37,431 nt of DNA from Phenylobacterium sp. (GCF_030697305.1 NZ_JAUYQL010000022.1:1-37431), one strand, 5' to 3'; counted from the stretch's first letter, positions 18,027 through 27,295 are shown. Notes: generated from the sequence alone by a model not told the origin. A program made the numbers and translations.

Positions 18027-19417
18027 TGCGTTACGTCTCCACACGGGGTCAGGCCCCGGCCGTCGGCTTCGTCGATGCGGTGTTGGCCGGGCTCGCCCCC
18101 GACGGCGGGCTCTATGTCCCGGAAACCTGGCCGCAACTGAGCGCCGAGGAAATCGCCGCATTCACCGGCAGGCCCTATCACGAGGTCGCCGCGACGATTA
18201 TCAGCCTGTTCGCCGGCGACGAGATCTCCGCAGAGGACATCGCCGAGATGTGCGCCGAGGCCTATGGGACCTTCACCCACGCGGCCGTGGTGCCGCTGAC
18301 CCAGATCACGCCGGGCGCGTTCATCGCCGAGCTGTTCCATGGGCCGAGCCTGGCGTTCAAAGACGTGGCCATGCAGTTGCTGGCCCGGCTCTACGACCAC
18401 GTGCTGGGCGCCCAGCGGCGCACCCAGACCATCCTTTGCGCGACGTCCGGCGACACCGGGGGCGCGGCGGTGGAGGCTTTCCGCGGCCGCTCCAACGTGC
18501 GCGTCGTGGCGCTGTTTCCTGAGGGGCGCATCTCAGAGGTGCAGCGGCGGTTCATGACCACGGCGGCGGAAAAGAACGTCGCCTGCGTGGCCGTCCAGGG
18601 CACCTTCGACGATTGCCAGACGATCGTGAAACAGGCGTTCCAGGACCAGAGCCTGCGCCAGGCGGTCGACCTGTCCGGGGTGAACTCGATCAACTTCGCG
18701 CGGATCGCCGCCCAGATCGTCTACTACTTCACCAGTGCGGTGGCGGTCGGCGCCCCGGAGCGGCCGGTGTCGTTCTGCGTGCCGTCGGGCAATTTCGGCG
18801 ACGCGTTCGCCGGCTACGTCGCCATGCGCATGGGCTTGCCGATCCGCCGCATCGTGGCGGCGACCAACGCCAACGACATCCTGGCGCGCACCTTCCAAGA
18901 TGGCCGATATGTGCGCGGCGCTGTGAACTTCACCCAGTCGCCGGCCATGGACATCCAGAGCGCCTCGAATTTCGAGCGGCTGTATTTCGAATGCGTGCGC
19001 CGTGACGGCGTAGAGACCGCGCGTGCCTTTCAGGCCTTTGTCGAGACCGGCGGCTTCGACGTGCCGCCGCAGGCCTTCGCCTCGATGCAGCAGGTGTTCA
19101 CCGGCGTCTCGGTGAGCGAGGCGGAGACCACGCGCACGATGATCGCGACGCTGAACGAGACCGGCGAACTGATCGACCCTCACACCGCCGTGGCGGTCGC
19201 TGCCTTGCATAAGACCGCCGAGGTCAACGAGCCGTTCGTCGTGCTATCCACCGCGCATCCGGCCAAGTTCCCGGAAGCGGTGCGCGCGGCCACGGGCGTG
19301 ACGCCGGCGCTGCCGCCGGGCTCGGCGAACCTGGCCGACCGGCCGGAGCGGTTCGATCGCCTGCCGGCCGACGCCGACACGATCAAGGCCTACGTGCGCG
19401 AATTTGCCCTCGCCTGA
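18026..19417 (+). CDS. thrC: Threonine synthase
   Basis: PLP enzyme that converts O-phosphohomoserine to threonine. It has 463 residues, the long form of proteobacteria and fungi. The N-terminus is MRYVSTRGQAPAVGF. The PLP lysine is K112 in GPSLAFKDVAMQ. SGDTGGAA (141-148) binds the cofactor phosphate, with PSGNFGDAFAGY further on. ATG 18026 overlaps the surf1 stop. ATG 18014 is an alternative four residues longer. thrB, the preceding enzyme, is also in this window at 36119-37084 but far away. Confidence 0.96.
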   Translation: MRYVSTRGQAPAVGFVDAVLAGLAPDGGLYVPETWPQLSAEEIAAFTGRPYHEVAATIISLFAGDEISAEDIAEMCAEAYGTFTHAAVVPLTQITPGAFIAELFHGPSLAFKDVAMQLLARLYDHVLGAQRRTQTILCATSGDTGGAAVEAFRGRSNVRVVALFPEGRISEVQRRFMTTAAEKNVACVAVQGTFDDCQTIVKQAFQDQSLRQAVDLSGVNSINFARIAAQIVYYFTSAVAVGAPERPVSFCVPSGNFGDAFAGYVAMRMGLPIRRIVAATNANDILARTFQDGRYVRGAVNFTQSPAMDIQSASNFERLYFECVRRDGVETARAFQAFVETGGFDVPPQAFASMQQVFTGVSVSEAETTRTMIATLNETGELIDPHTAVAVAALHKTAEVNEPFVVLSTAHPAKFPEAVRAATGVTPALPPGSANLADRPERFDRLPADADTIKAYVREFALA

Positions 19418-19424
19418 CGCCCCC

Positions 19425-20684
19425 ATGCCCACGGTCCACACGCTCGCCAACGGCGTGCGGGTCATCTGCGACCCGATGCCGGGCCTGGAGACCATCGCGC
19501 TGTCGGTGGTCGCGGGACGCGGCGCCCGCAGCGAGGGGACGGCGGAGAACGGCTGGTCGCATCTCCTCGAGCACATGGTGTTCAAGGGGGCCGGGCCGCG
19601 GTCGTCCCGTGACATCGTCGAGGCGATCGAAGCCGAGGGCGGACAGATCAACGCCGCCACCGGCTATGAGCGCACCAGCTATCAGGTGCGCGCGTTACGC
19701 GAAGGGTTGACCCTTGGCCTGCAGGTCTGCGCCGACCTGGTGTTGCGTCCGACCCTTGATGCGGAGGATCTGGCCCGCGAGAAGCAGGTGGTCGGCCAGG
19801 AGATCGCCGAGGCGGCCGACACGCCCGACGACCTGGTGTTCGAGATGGCCCAGACCGCGGCGTTCGATGGCCAGCCCTTGGGCCGGCCGATCCTGGGCAC
19901 GCCGGAGTCGATCGGCCACGCCACGCCAGACGCTCTCGAGGCCTGGCGCAAGCGCCTGTATGGCGCCGACAGCCTCGTCGTCAGCGTCGCCGGCGCAGTG
20001 GACGAGGCGCAGTTGCTGGACCTCGCCGAGCGCGCCTTCGCCGATGCCGCGCCGGCGCCGACGCAAACCCCCGAGGCTGCCCGCTTCGTTGGCGGCGCGA
20101 GGCCCCTAGCCAAGAAACTCGAGCAGGCGAACCTGGTGCTGATGCTGCCGGCGGTGGGGGCGCGCGATCCGGACTATTTCGCGCTTCGCCTGTTCGCCGA
20201 AATCCTCGGCGGCGGCATGGCCTCGCGCCTGTTCCAGGAGGCGCGCGAGCGACGCGGCCTCGCCTATGCGGTCGACGCCTACGTCGAGACCTACGCCGAC
20301 GTCGGCCTCCTCGGCATCTTCGCCGGCTGCGCGGCGCGCGACGCCGTGGAGTTCGCCAAGGTTGCGGCGGGCGAAGTGGCCGGCCTGATCGCCCGCGTCG
20401 AGCCACAGGAACTGGCGCGCGCCAAGGCGCAGTTGAAGGCGTCGCTGTTCATGGCGCGGGAGTCCGCCTTGGCCCGCGCAGAACAGACCGCGGCCCAGGT
20501 GCTGGTGTTCGAGCGGCCGTTGAGCGCCGCCGAGCTTGCAGTTCAGATCGACGAGGTCACCGCCCAGGATCTGCGCCGGATCGGCGAGCGGATGCTGAGC
20601 GAACGCCGAAGCGTCGCCGCCGTGCTGGGTCCGAAGGCGGCGCTGGCCGCCGCGGGGGCCTTCGAAAAATCCCTGTTCCACTAG
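19425..20684 (+). CDS. M16 family zinc peptidase (processing-peptidase-like)
   Basis: Insulinase-type metallopeptidase related to the mitochondrial processing peptidase beta subunit. It has 419 residues. The inverted zinc motif HLLEH is at 46-50, and the third ligand E126 follows at the expected 76-residue distance, so the protein should be active. The C-terminal half has LRLFAEILGGGMASRLFQEARER, typical of M16B. The start is ATG 19425, 7 bases after the thrC stop. A TTG at 19404 overlapping thrC is possible. Bacterial members act on peptides or misfolded proteins; the substrate here is unknown. Confidence 0.94.
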   Translation: MPTVHTLANGVRVICDPMPGLETIALSVVAGRGARSEGTAENGWSHLLEHMVFKGAGPRSSRDIVEAIEAEGGQINAATGYERTSYQVRALREGLTLGLQVCADLVLRPTLDAEDLAREKQVVGQEIAEAADTPDDLVFEMAQTAAFDGQPLGRPILGTPESIGHATPDALEAWRKRLYGADSLVVSVAGAVDEAQLLDLAERAFADAAPAPTQTPEAARFVGGARPLAKKLEQANLVLMLPAVGARDPDYFALRLFAEILGGGMASRLFQEARERRGLAYAVDAYVETYADVGLLGIFAGCAARDAVEFAKVAAGEVAGLIARVEPQELARAKAQLKASLFMARESALARAEQTAAQVLVFERPLSAAELAVQIDEVTAQDLRRIGERMLSERRSVAAVLGPKAALAAAGAFEKSLFH

Positions 20685-20750
20685 CTTGGCGTTCAACACG
20701 CTGCGCGAGGCCGGGCTTGACCCGCGGGCGATTCACGCGAGGGTTGTCGC

Positions 20751-21362
20751 ATGGCCTTGCTGGATTGGATCGCACCGGAGAGCGGCCCGCGGATCGAGGG
20801 CGAAACCGTCCGCCTGCGCACGCCGCGCGCCGCCGACTACATGGAATGGCGTGACTTGCGCGACCGCTCTCGCGACTTCCTGCAGCCGTGGGAGCCGATC
20901 TGGCCGGCCGACGACCTCACCCGCGCCGCCTACCGCCGCCGCCTCGCCGCCTACGCCCGCGATCGCGAGACGGGTTCCGCCTATCCGTTCTTCGTGTTCC
21001 GCGCCGAAGACGACGTACTGACCGGCGGGATCACCCTGTCGAACGTGCGCCGCGGCGTCGCCCAGATGGGATCGGTCGGTTACTGGAGCGGGCGGCCGTT
21101 CACCCGGCGCGGCTACACCCTGGCGGCGGTTCGGGCGCTGGTGGACTACGCATTCGGAACCCTGAACCTGCATCGACTGGAAGCCGCGTGCATCCCGAGC
21201 AACGACCCGTCGCGCCGGCTGCTGCTCCAGGCGGGCTTCGCGGAAGAGGGGATGGCCCAAGCTTATCTGAAAATTAACGGCGTTTGGCGAGACCATGTGT
21301 TGTTCGGTCTCGTGTCTCCGCTGAAGCGGCGCGAAGGCCTGGATGAGGGTGTGTCGGTCTGA
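20751..21362 (+). CDS. GNAT N-acetyltransferase, RimJ/RimL type
   Basis: 203-residue acetyltransferase. It resembles RimJ/RimL proteins, which acetylate the N-termini of ribosomal proteins. Visible elements are IEGETVRLRTPRAADYMEW at the N-terminus, GGITLSNVRRG and a GYW block (SVGYWSGRPFTRRGYTLAAV) that contains the acetyl-CoA loop RRGYT. LHRLEAACIPSNDPSRRLL and GFAEEGMAQAYLKINGVWRDH follow. Alphaproteobacterial genes annotated rimJ sit next to M16 peptidase genes, as here. The exact substrate is not shown by the sequence. Confidence 0.9.
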   Translation: MALLDWIAPESGPRIEGETVRLRTPRAADYMEWRDLRDRSRDFLQPWEPIWPADDLTRAAYRRRLAAYARDRETGSAYPFFVFRAEDDVLTGGITLSNVRRGVAQMGSVGYWSGRPFTRRGYTLAAVRALVDYAFGTLNLHRLEAACIPSNDPSRRLLLQAGFAEEGMAQAYLKINGVWRDHVLFGLVSPLKRREGLDEGVSV

Positions 21363-21392
21363 ACCGACGCTTACGGGCCGGGCATCGCAAGT

Positions 21393-23051
21393 ATGGCGAT
21401 CGATCGTTGGATCTGGGACGCCACGACGACGCTGGAAGCGTTGGGCGCCGCTGAGGTCGCGTTGTGGTTCTGGGAACCTGAGCTCGATCGCCTGCGGATC
21501 ACGGGCGCCTCGCGTGCGCTGGGCTTGGGTCCGCTGGCGCCGGAATGCTCGTCCGCGGCGTTGCGCGCGCTCGCGCTGCCCCAGGACCGGGCGCTGGCCG
21601 AAGACGTCCTGAAGGTCCAAGAGCCGGGTGCTGAAATCGCCATCCGCCTGCGCATGCGCGGCGCCGGCGTCTGTATCTGGCGCGGGGTCTGGCTGGAAGA
21701 GGGCGTACGCGCCGCCGGCGTCGTGGCGCCGGAGACGAAGTTCGCCGCCTCCGATCTCGACGGCCTCACCGGACTGCTGGACCGCAAAAGCTTCATCGCC
21801 CGGGCGCGCGAAAGGCTGCCCGCGCCCGGCCGTCACGAACTGGTGGTCGCCGACCTAGACCGACTGCGTCGCCTGAACGAAGCGCTGGGCCACGAGCGCG
21901 CCGACCTGGTGTTGGCCGCCCTGGGCTCACGCCTGGCCGCCGCCTTCCCGCCGGAGGCGCTGCTGGCGCGGGTCGGCGAGGACGAATTCGCCGTGCTGAC
22001 CCAGGCCGCGGACCAACCCGCCGCAGAGGTGTTGCGTCACGCGCTGGAGCAGCCGCTGCGCATCGCCGGCTTCGACATCCATCCGACACTGTCAATCGGC
22101 GCCGTCAGCGCCCAGGGCGGCGACGAGGCGCCGGAGGCCGCCGAACTGTTGCGCCGCGCCGAGCTGGCGGTGGAATCGGCCAAGGGCGCGGGACGCGGCG
22201 GAGCAGCCGCTTATGGACGCGGTCTAGAGAGCGACGGCCTGTCGCGCCTGGCGCTGGAAGGCGACCTGCGCGGCGCCCTCGGCCGTGGCGAGCTGATCCC
22301 CTATTATCAGCCGATCGTGCGCCTCTCGACGGGCGCGCTGTCGGGTTTCGAGGCGTTGGTGCGCTGGATCCACCCGCGTCGCGGCCTGCTGCTGCCCGAC
22401 TCCTTCCTGCCGCTGCTGGAGGAGATGGGGCTGATGAGCGACCTGGGCGCGCTGATGATGCGTCAGGCCGGCCATCAGCTGGCAGAATGGCGGCGCAACC
22501 ATCGCGCGGCCGGCGAGCTGACTGTGGCGGTCAACCTGTCGACCGGGGAGATCGAGCGGCCTGACCTGGTGTCCGACGTGGTGGCGATTCGCAAGGAGAC
22601 CGGCCTGCCGCCGGGCGCTCTGAAGCTGGAGGTCACCGAAGGCGACGTGATGCGCGACCCGGAAGGGGCGGCCGTGATCCTGCGCAATCTGCGCGCGGCG
22701 GGGGCGGCGCTGGCCCTGGACGATTTCGGCACCGGCTTCTCGTCGCTGTCGTACCTGACAAGGCTGCCTTTCGACACGCTGAAGATCGACCGCTACTTCG
22801 TGCGCACCATGGCCACCAACGAGGGCTCGGCGAAGATCGTCTCCTCGGTGGTGAAGCTGGGTCAGGACCTGTCGCTGGAGGTGGTGGCCGAGGGCGTGGA
22901 GAACGCGGGCATGGCGCGCCAACTTTTGTCGCTGGGTTGCGATTATGGGCAGGGCTTCGGTTATGCGCCGGCGCTGTCGCCGCAGGAGGCCGAGGTCTAT
23001 CTCAACGAGAGCTACGTCGACGGCGCCGCGCCCGTGAAGGCGCGCGGCTAG
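21393..23051 (+). CDS. pdeA: PAS-GEDEF-EAL cyclic-di-GMP phosphodiesterase, PdeA-like
   Basis: 552-residue cytoplasmic c-di-GMP phosphodiesterase. A PAS-like N-terminus spans about 18-112. A degenerate GGDEF domain follows with GEDEF at 195-199, so it should bind GTP and not make c-di-GMP. The EAL domain (about 285-535) is intact: EAL 320-322, N381, E413, DDFG 443-446, K464, E500 and Q520. This architecture and length match Caulobacter PdeA. In that protein GTP binding to GEDEF activates the EAL domain, and ClpXP with the CpdR adaptor removes it at the swarmer-to-stalked transition. The protein ends in Arg-Gly, which I recall as part of the PdeA degron. Orthology is likely but rests on memory. 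Confidence 0.85.
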   Translation: MAIDRWIWDATTTLEALGAAEVALWFWEPELDRLRITGASRALGLGPLAPECSSAALRALALPQDRALAEDVLKVQEPGAEIAIRLRMRGAGVCIWRGVWLEEGVRAAGVVAPETKFAASDLDGLTGLLDRKSFIARARERLPAPGRHELVVADLDRLRRLNEALGHERADLVLAALGSRLAAAFPPEALLARVGEDEFAVLTQAADQPAAEVLRHALEQPLRIAGFDIHPTLSIGAVSAQGGDEAPEAAELLRRAELAVESAKGAGRGGAAAYGRGLESDGLSRLALEGDLRGALGRGELIPYYQPIVRLSTGALSGFEALVRWIHPRRGLLLPDSFLPLLEEMGLMSDLGALMMRQAGHQLAEWRRNHRAAGELTVAVNLSTGEIERPDLVSDVVAIRKETGLPPGALKLEVTEGDVMRDPEGAAVILRNLRAAGAALALDDFGTGFSSLSYLTRLPFDTLKIDRYFVRTMATNEGSAKIVSSVVKLGQDLSLEVVAEGVENAGMARQLLSLGCDYGQGFGYAPALSPQEAEVYLNESYVDGAAPVKARG

Positions 23052-23055
23052 GCGC

Positions 23056-23619
23056 CTACGCCCGGCCGGCGTGGGCGGAGAGCAGGCCGGCGTCGACGCC
23101 GAGCTTAGCCAAGGCCCGGGTCCATTTGCCGGCGTGGTCGCTGCTGAAGATCAGCTCCTCATCGGCCTCGCAGGTCAGCCAGACGTTGCGGCGCAGCTCC
23201 TCGTCGAGCTGACCCGGCCCCCAGCCCGCATAGCCCAACACCAGCAGCGCATGGCGCGGGCAGCCGTTGGGGCTGGCCAGGATCTGCAACGCGTCGCGGT
23301 TGGGGCTGAGCGCCACGCCCTGCATCACCGCGGCGCTGTGCTCCGGAAGGTAGTCGTCGGTGTGCAGCACGAAGCCGCGCTCCCGGTCGACCGGGCCGCC
23401 GATCAGCACCGGGTCGGCAACGGCGTGCAAAGACGGCGTCACCTCCAGGCGGCGCAGCAGATCGGGCACGGTGACGCCGGCCACCGGCTGGTTCACCGCC
23501 ACCCCCATCGCGTACAGCGGGTCGTGGTTGCAGACCAATACCAGCGCGCGTTCGAAGCGCGGATCGCCAATGCCCGGCATGGCGATCAGAAGCTTGCCCT
23601 CGAGGGTTTCACTGTCCAT
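23056..23619 (-). CDS. YqgE/AlgH family protein (UPF0301)
   Basis: 187-residue protein of the UPF0301 family. The opening LEGKLLIAMPGIGDPRFERA is diagnostic, followed by MGVAVNQP, IGGPVDRERGFVLHTDDY, LLVLGYAGWGPGQLDEELRRN and the final W-containing helix. The family has no settled biochemical role; AlgH of Pseudomonas was linked to alginate regulation. It is convergent with the pdeA-like gene (4 bases apart) and divergent from the peroxiredoxin gene. Confidence 0.94.
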   Translation of the reverse strand: MDSETLEGKLLIAMPGIGDPRFERALVLVCNHDPLYAMGVAVNQPVAGVTVPDLLRRLEVTPSLHAVADPVLIGGPVDRERGFVLHTDDYLPEHSAAVMQGVALSPNRDALQILASPNGCPRHALLVLGYAGWGPGQLDEELRRNVWLTCEADEELIFSSDHAGKWTRALAKLGVDAGLLSAHAGRA

Positions 23620-23675
23620 CGCGCGAATGTTTTCGATCGGAACGCGGCGCTTTCAAGTCAAAGCAGGAAAAGGCG

Positions 23676-23704
23676 TTGGAGGCGGGGCTCCGCGTCGCTA
23701 TCTG
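23676..23704 (+). promoter_or_regulatory. Candidate housekeeping promoter of the peroxiredoxin gene
   Basis: TTGGAGG (23676-23682), a 14-base spacer and GCTATCTG (23697-23704) fit the Caulobacter housekeeping layout TTGACGS, 10-14 bases, GCTANAWC. Transcription would begin near 23711, leaving a short leader with AGGAG (23718-23722) 8 bases before the ATG at 23731. Confidence 0.5.
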
Positions 23705-23730
23705 CCTGAGCAGGAACAGGAGAGACGCTC

Positions 23731-24213
23731 ATGACCATCAAAGTCGGCGACAAGCTGCCCACGGTCCAACTCACTCAGGCGACGGCGGACGGCCCCAAGC
23801 CGGTCAGCAGCGACGATATCTTCAAGGGCAAGAAAGTGGCGTTGTTCGCGGTGCCTGGCGCCTTCACGCCGACCTGCTCGGCCAAGCACCTGCCGGGCTA
23901 CAAGGAGCTGTCCGCCGAGATCAAGGGCAAGGGCGTGGACACCATCGCCTGCCTGTCGGTGAACGACGCCTTTGTCATGAAGGCCTGGGGCGAGAGCCAG
24001 AACGTCGGCGAGGACATCGTCATGCTGGCCGACGGCAACGGGGCCTTCACCCTGGCGGTCGGCCTGGGCATGGACGGCTCGAAGTTCGGCATGGGCGCGC
24101 GCTCGCAACGCTACTCGATGATCGTCGACGACGGCGTGGTGAAGGAGCTGAACGTCGAGGCGCCCGGCGAATTCAAGGTTTCGGCCGCCGACTACCTGCT
24201 GGCGCAGCTCTAG
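23731..24213 (+). CDS. Peroxiredoxin, Prx5 type
   Basis: 160-residue thiol peroxidase that reduces hydrogen peroxide and organic peroxides. The peroxidatic Cys lies in VPGAFTPTCSAKHLPGY, the Prx5 version of the PxxxTxxC motif, followed by CLSVNDAFVMKAWGE and the dimer-interface stretch GARSQRYSMIVDDGVV. The reductant (glutaredoxin or glutathione) cannot be told from the sequence; no fused glutaredoxin domain is present. A strong ribosome site (AGGAG, 8-base spacing) suggests high expression. It is convergent with the glycosylase gene, and the two coding ends overlap by 4 bases. Confidence 0.96.
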   Translation: MTIKVGDKLPTVQLTQATADGPKPVSSDDIFKGKKVALFAVPGAFTPTCSAKHLPGYKELSAEIKGKGVDTIACLSVNDAFVMKAWGESQNVGEDIVMLADGNGAFTLAVGLGMDGSKFGMGARSQRYSMIVDDGVVKELNVEAPGEFKVSAADYLLAQL

Positions 24214-24776
24214 ACCGGCATCGGACGACTGAGAAAGGCAGAGCCGCGCCATCCGAAACGCCACGGTGTTTCGGCGGCGCGGCTCAGGCCGATCCGTGGA
24301 CCCTGGGCGATGGGCGGCTCGCTCGCCCGCGCGCGCAGTTCGAACGGCGGCGCGTCCATCGGCAGGTTGTCGTGTTCGCGCGTCACCGCCAGCGCCTGGC
24401 ATAACCGGCCGGGTCCGGCGCAGAGCAAGCGGTCGGGCTGTGCGCCGCGCCGCGCGCGCATCGCCTCCACCCCATGCAGCGGCGTGATCGCACGAAACAG
24501 CACCGCGCCGCCGACTCGCGGCCCGCAAACCAGGTTCAGGCACCAGTGCAGGCCGTAGGACCGGTAGACGTAGGCATGGCCCGGGGGGCCGAACATCGCG
24601 GCGTTGCGCGCCGTCGGACCTGAATAGGCGTGTGAGGCGGGATCGTCGCGATCGTAGGCTTCGGTCTCTACGATCACGCCGCCGACGCCGTCGACCAGCA
24701 GTTCGCAGCCGATCAGCGCGCGAGCGAGCTCGGGCGGCGGCAGCAGGAACGCGGCGCGCGGCAACGCCGTCGTCAC
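24210..24776 (-). CDS. DNA-3-methyladenine glycosylase (AAG/MPG family)
   Basis: Base-excision repair enzyme that removes alkylated purines, 188 residues. Family blocks are ALIGCELLVDGVGGVIVETEAY with the catalytic Glu, then HAYSGPTARNAAMFGPPGHAY, YRSYGLHWCLNLVCGP, GPGRLCQAL and GPRIGLSRA. The GTG start at 24776 overlaps the stop of the acyl-CoA dehydrogenase gene (GTGA), so the two are translationally coupled. The open frame continues upstream to 24902, but that part is antisense-like filler inside the dehydrogenase gene and matches nothing in the family. Confidence 0.93.
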   Translation of the reverse strand: MTTALPRAAFLLPPPELARALIGCELLVDGVGGVIVETEAYDRDDPASHAYSGPTARNAAMFGPPGHAYVYRSYGLHWCLNLVCGPRVGGAVLFRAITPLHGVEAMRARRGAQPDRLLCAGPGRLCQALAVTREHDNLPMDAPPFELRARASEPPIAQGPRIGLSRAAETPWRFGWRGSAFLSRPMPV

Positions 24777-26512
24777 AGCGCCTCGGCGGGCACGGCCTCC
24801 AGGTCCTGCGCCCCGGCCATCACCGCCTGGGCGAGCCCCGGCGCATGGCTCAGCACATGGGCGGCGTAGAAGCGCGCCAGCGGCGCCTTGGCCTGCAGCC
24901 AAGGCGCGCTCTGTCCCTCCGCGGCCAGCGCCTGCAGACCCAGCACCCAGCCGCCGACCACGTCCCCGGCCAGTTGTAGGAAGGGCGTCGCGCCGGCCGT
25001 GGAGGCCAGCCCGCGATTGCCGAGGAGCCAGTCGGTGGCCGCGTCCAGCGCAGCGACGCCCTGGACGAGGCCCGCGCCGAGCGGCTGCAGGGCGGGGGAG
25101 TGGGAAAGCGTCTGCGCTGTCGCCAGGATCTCGGCGGTCAGCGACTTCAGCACCTCGCCGCCTTCCATGGCGATCTTGCGCCCGATCAGGTCCAGCGCCT
25201 GGATGCCGTTAGTGCCCTCGTAGATCGGGGCGATACGGGCGTCGCGATAGTGCTGGGCGGCGCCGGTCTCCTCGATGAATCCCATGCCGCCGTGGATCTG
25301 CACGCCCAGCGAGGAGACCTCGACGCCGACGTCGGTGGACCAGGCCTTGGCGATCGGGATCAGCAGGTCACGACGGGCGGCGGCGTCGCGCTGACCTTCG
25401 TCGTCTCCGTGGGTCGCCAGGTCCGAGAGCACAGCGGCGGTCAGGCAGATGCCGCGCGCGGCTTCAATCTTGGCCTTCATCAGCATCAGCATGCGCCGCA
25501 CGTCGGGATGGTCGTAGAGCCTGGCGGGATAGTCGGTGGACAGCGCCGCGCGGCCCTGGCGACGTTCCTGGGCGAAGGCCAGGGCCTGCTGGAACGCGCG
25601 CTCGGCGATCCCGACACCCTGCATGCCGACCTGCAGGCGCGCGGCGTTCATCATGACGAACATGTGGGCCAGCCCCTGATTGAGGTTTCCCACCAGCTCG
25701 GCCTGGGCGCCCTCGTAGAGCATCACGCAGGTGGGCGAAGCGTTGATGCCCATCTTGTGTTCGATGGAGCCGGGGCGCAGGTCGTTCAGCGCGCCGGCGC
25801 GGCCCTCGCCGTCGATCAACCGCTTGGGGGCAAGGAACAGCGAGATGCCTTTGACGCCCGGAGGCGCGTCCGGCAGGCGGGCTAGCACCAGGTGGCAGAT
25901 GTTCTCCGCCATGTCGTGGTCGCCCCAGGTGATGAAGACCTTTTGGCCGGTAAGCCGATAGCCGCCAGCGCCGTCCGGCTCGGCGCGGGTGGTGATAGCG
26001 GCGAGGTCGGAGCCGGCCTGCGGCTCGGTCAGGTTCATCGCCCCGGTCCACTCGCCGGAGATGAGCTTGGGCAGCACCAGCCGCTTCTGGCGATCGGTGC
26101 CGTTCATCGCAAGCGCCTCGATGGTCGCCTGGGTCAGCATCGGGCAAAGGCTGAACGCCATGTTCGCGGCGTGGAACATTTCGAACGCCGCAAGCTCGAG
26201 CGCCTTGGGCAGCCCTTGGCCGCCATGGGCCGGATCGGCGGCGACGCCATTCCATCCTCCCGCGGCGAAGGCCTGATACGCCTGAGCAAAGCCGGGGGCG
26301 GCGGTCACCCGGCCGTTCTCGTAGCGCGCGCCTTCGCGATCGCCGATGCGGTTGAGCGGTGCGAGCTCGTTGTCCGCGAGCGCTCCGGCCGCCTCCAGCA
26401 CAGCCGTCACGGTGTCGGCGTCAAGATCGGGGAACGCCTGACCGAGCCTCGAGGGACACCCCACGACGCCCAGCGTGAAGGCCAGGTCGCGGGCGGGCGC
26501 GCGATAGGTCAT
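24773..26512 (-). CDS. Acyl-CoA dehydrogenase, DmdC-like long form
   Basis: FAD-dependent acyl-CoA dehydrogenase of 579 residues. It is longer than the usual 380-400 because of a C-terminal helical domain (about 455-579) like that of DmdC (3-methylmercaptopropionyl-CoA dehydrogenase) relatives. MNLTEPQAGSDLAA (159-172) and VFITWGDHDM contact FAD and substrate. The catalytic base is probably E432 in PIYEGTNGIQALDL. GGMGFIEETGAAQHYRDARI is also typical. The start ATG has AGGAG 7 bases upstream. The substrate is uncertain, since many such proteins in Caulobacterales handle medium or long fatty acyl-CoAs. Confidence 0.93.
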   Translation of the reverse strand: MTYRAPARDLAFTLGVVGCPSRLGQAFPDLDADTVTAVLEAAGALADNELAPLNRIGDREGARYENGRVTAAPGFAQAYQAFAAGGWNGVAADPAHGGQGLPKALELAAFEMFHAANMAFSLCPMLTQATIEALAMNGTDRQKRLVLPKLISGEWTGAMNLTEPQAGSDLAAITTRAEPDGAGGYRLTGQKVFITWGDHDMAENICHLVLARLPDAPPGVKGISLFLAPKRLIDGEGRAGALNDLRPGSIEHKMGINASPTCVMLYEGAQAELVGNLNQGLAHMFVMMNAARLQVGMQGVGIAERAFQQALAFAQERRQGRAALSTDYPARLYDHPDVRRMLMLMKAKIEAARGICLTAAVLSDLATHGDDEGQRDAAARRDLLIPIAKAWSTDVGVEVSSLGVQIHGGMGFIEETGAAQHYRDARIAPIYEGTNGIQALDLIGRKIAMEGGEVLKSLTAEILATAQTLSHSPALQPLGAGLVQGVAALDAATDWLLGNRGLASTAGATPFLQLAGDVVGGWVLGLQALAAEGQSAPWLQAKAPLARFYAAHVLSHAPGLAQAVMAGAQDLEAVPAEAL

Positions 26513-26671
26513 GGCAGGTCTCCTGAAGCAGCCGGCATGGTCTATGCCGCCGCGCCGCCCGGCTCCACGCCGTTGATCTCACGGCTTCGTGAGTGCGCCC
26601 CCTGCTTTCGGCTGGCGGCGGCTTGAACCATCTGGCCTGTGGGGGAACTATAGCCCGGCTTGGAGATGCGC

Positions 26672-27280
26672 ATGTTCCGCCCGATGGTCGTCGCCGCCGC
26701 GATCTGCGTCTCGCTCGCCGGCGTTGCGCACGCCGACCCGACCAGCCGCGATCCTGCGAACGTCCCGCCCGGCGTCTATGCGCTGGATTCCCGCCACGCC
26801 AGCCTGAACATGAAGCTCGCGCATATGGGTGGGTTCTCAAACTTCGCCATGCGTTTCGACGGCTTGAGCGGCGGCTTCACTTACGATCCCGCCAATGTGG
26901 CGGCCACGCGGATGACGCTGGAGATCGATCCGAAGTCGATCCACACGGGCGTGCCGGGCTTCGACGCCGAGCTGGCCGGGCCGCGCTATTTCGACTCCGC
27001 GCGGTTTCCGAAGATCACCTTCGTCTCCACCCGCGTCGACGCGGGGCCGGCCGGTCGCGGCTCGGTCACGGGAGACCTGACCTTCATGGGCAAGACCCGG
27101 CCGGTGACCCTCGACGTGATCTTCAATGGAGTCGGTCCGGGGCTGATGGGGCAGGGGACGCGCCTGGGGTTCTCCGGCGGCGGTGCGATCAAACGCTCAG
27201 AGTTCGGCTTCACGCCCGCCGCGGGATCGGCCGGCGACGAGGTCCAGCTCGACTTCGAGATCGAATTCACCAGGAAATAG
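26672..27280 (+). CDS. Secreted YceI family protein
   Basis: 202-residue periplasmic lipocalin-like protein. The YceI fold binds isoprenoid or amphiphilic ligands. A signal peptide ends in VAHA near residue 21, followed by GVYALDSRHASLNMKLAHMG, the PKSIHTG region, GPRYFDSARFPKITFVS and the closing GEGAIKRSEFGF-like block (GGGAIKRSEFGFTPAAG). ATG 26672 has GGAG 6 bases upstream. ATG 26666 and TTG 26660 are earlier in-frame options. It lies 15 bases before a gene that fuses cytochrome b561 to a second YceI domain, so the two are almost certainly co-expressed. Confidence 0.94.
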   Translation: MFRPMVVAAAICVSLAGVAHADPTSRDPANVPPGVYALDSRHASLNMKLAHMGGFSNFAMRFDGLSGGFTYDPANVAATRMTLEIDPKSIHTGVPGFDAELAGPRYFDSARFPKITFVSTRVDAGPAGRGSVTGDLTFMGKTRPVTLDVIFNGVGPGLMGQGTRLGFSGGGAIKRSEFGFTPAAGSAGDEVQLDFEIEFTRK

Positions 27281-27295
27281 ACCGGAGACGCCTTC

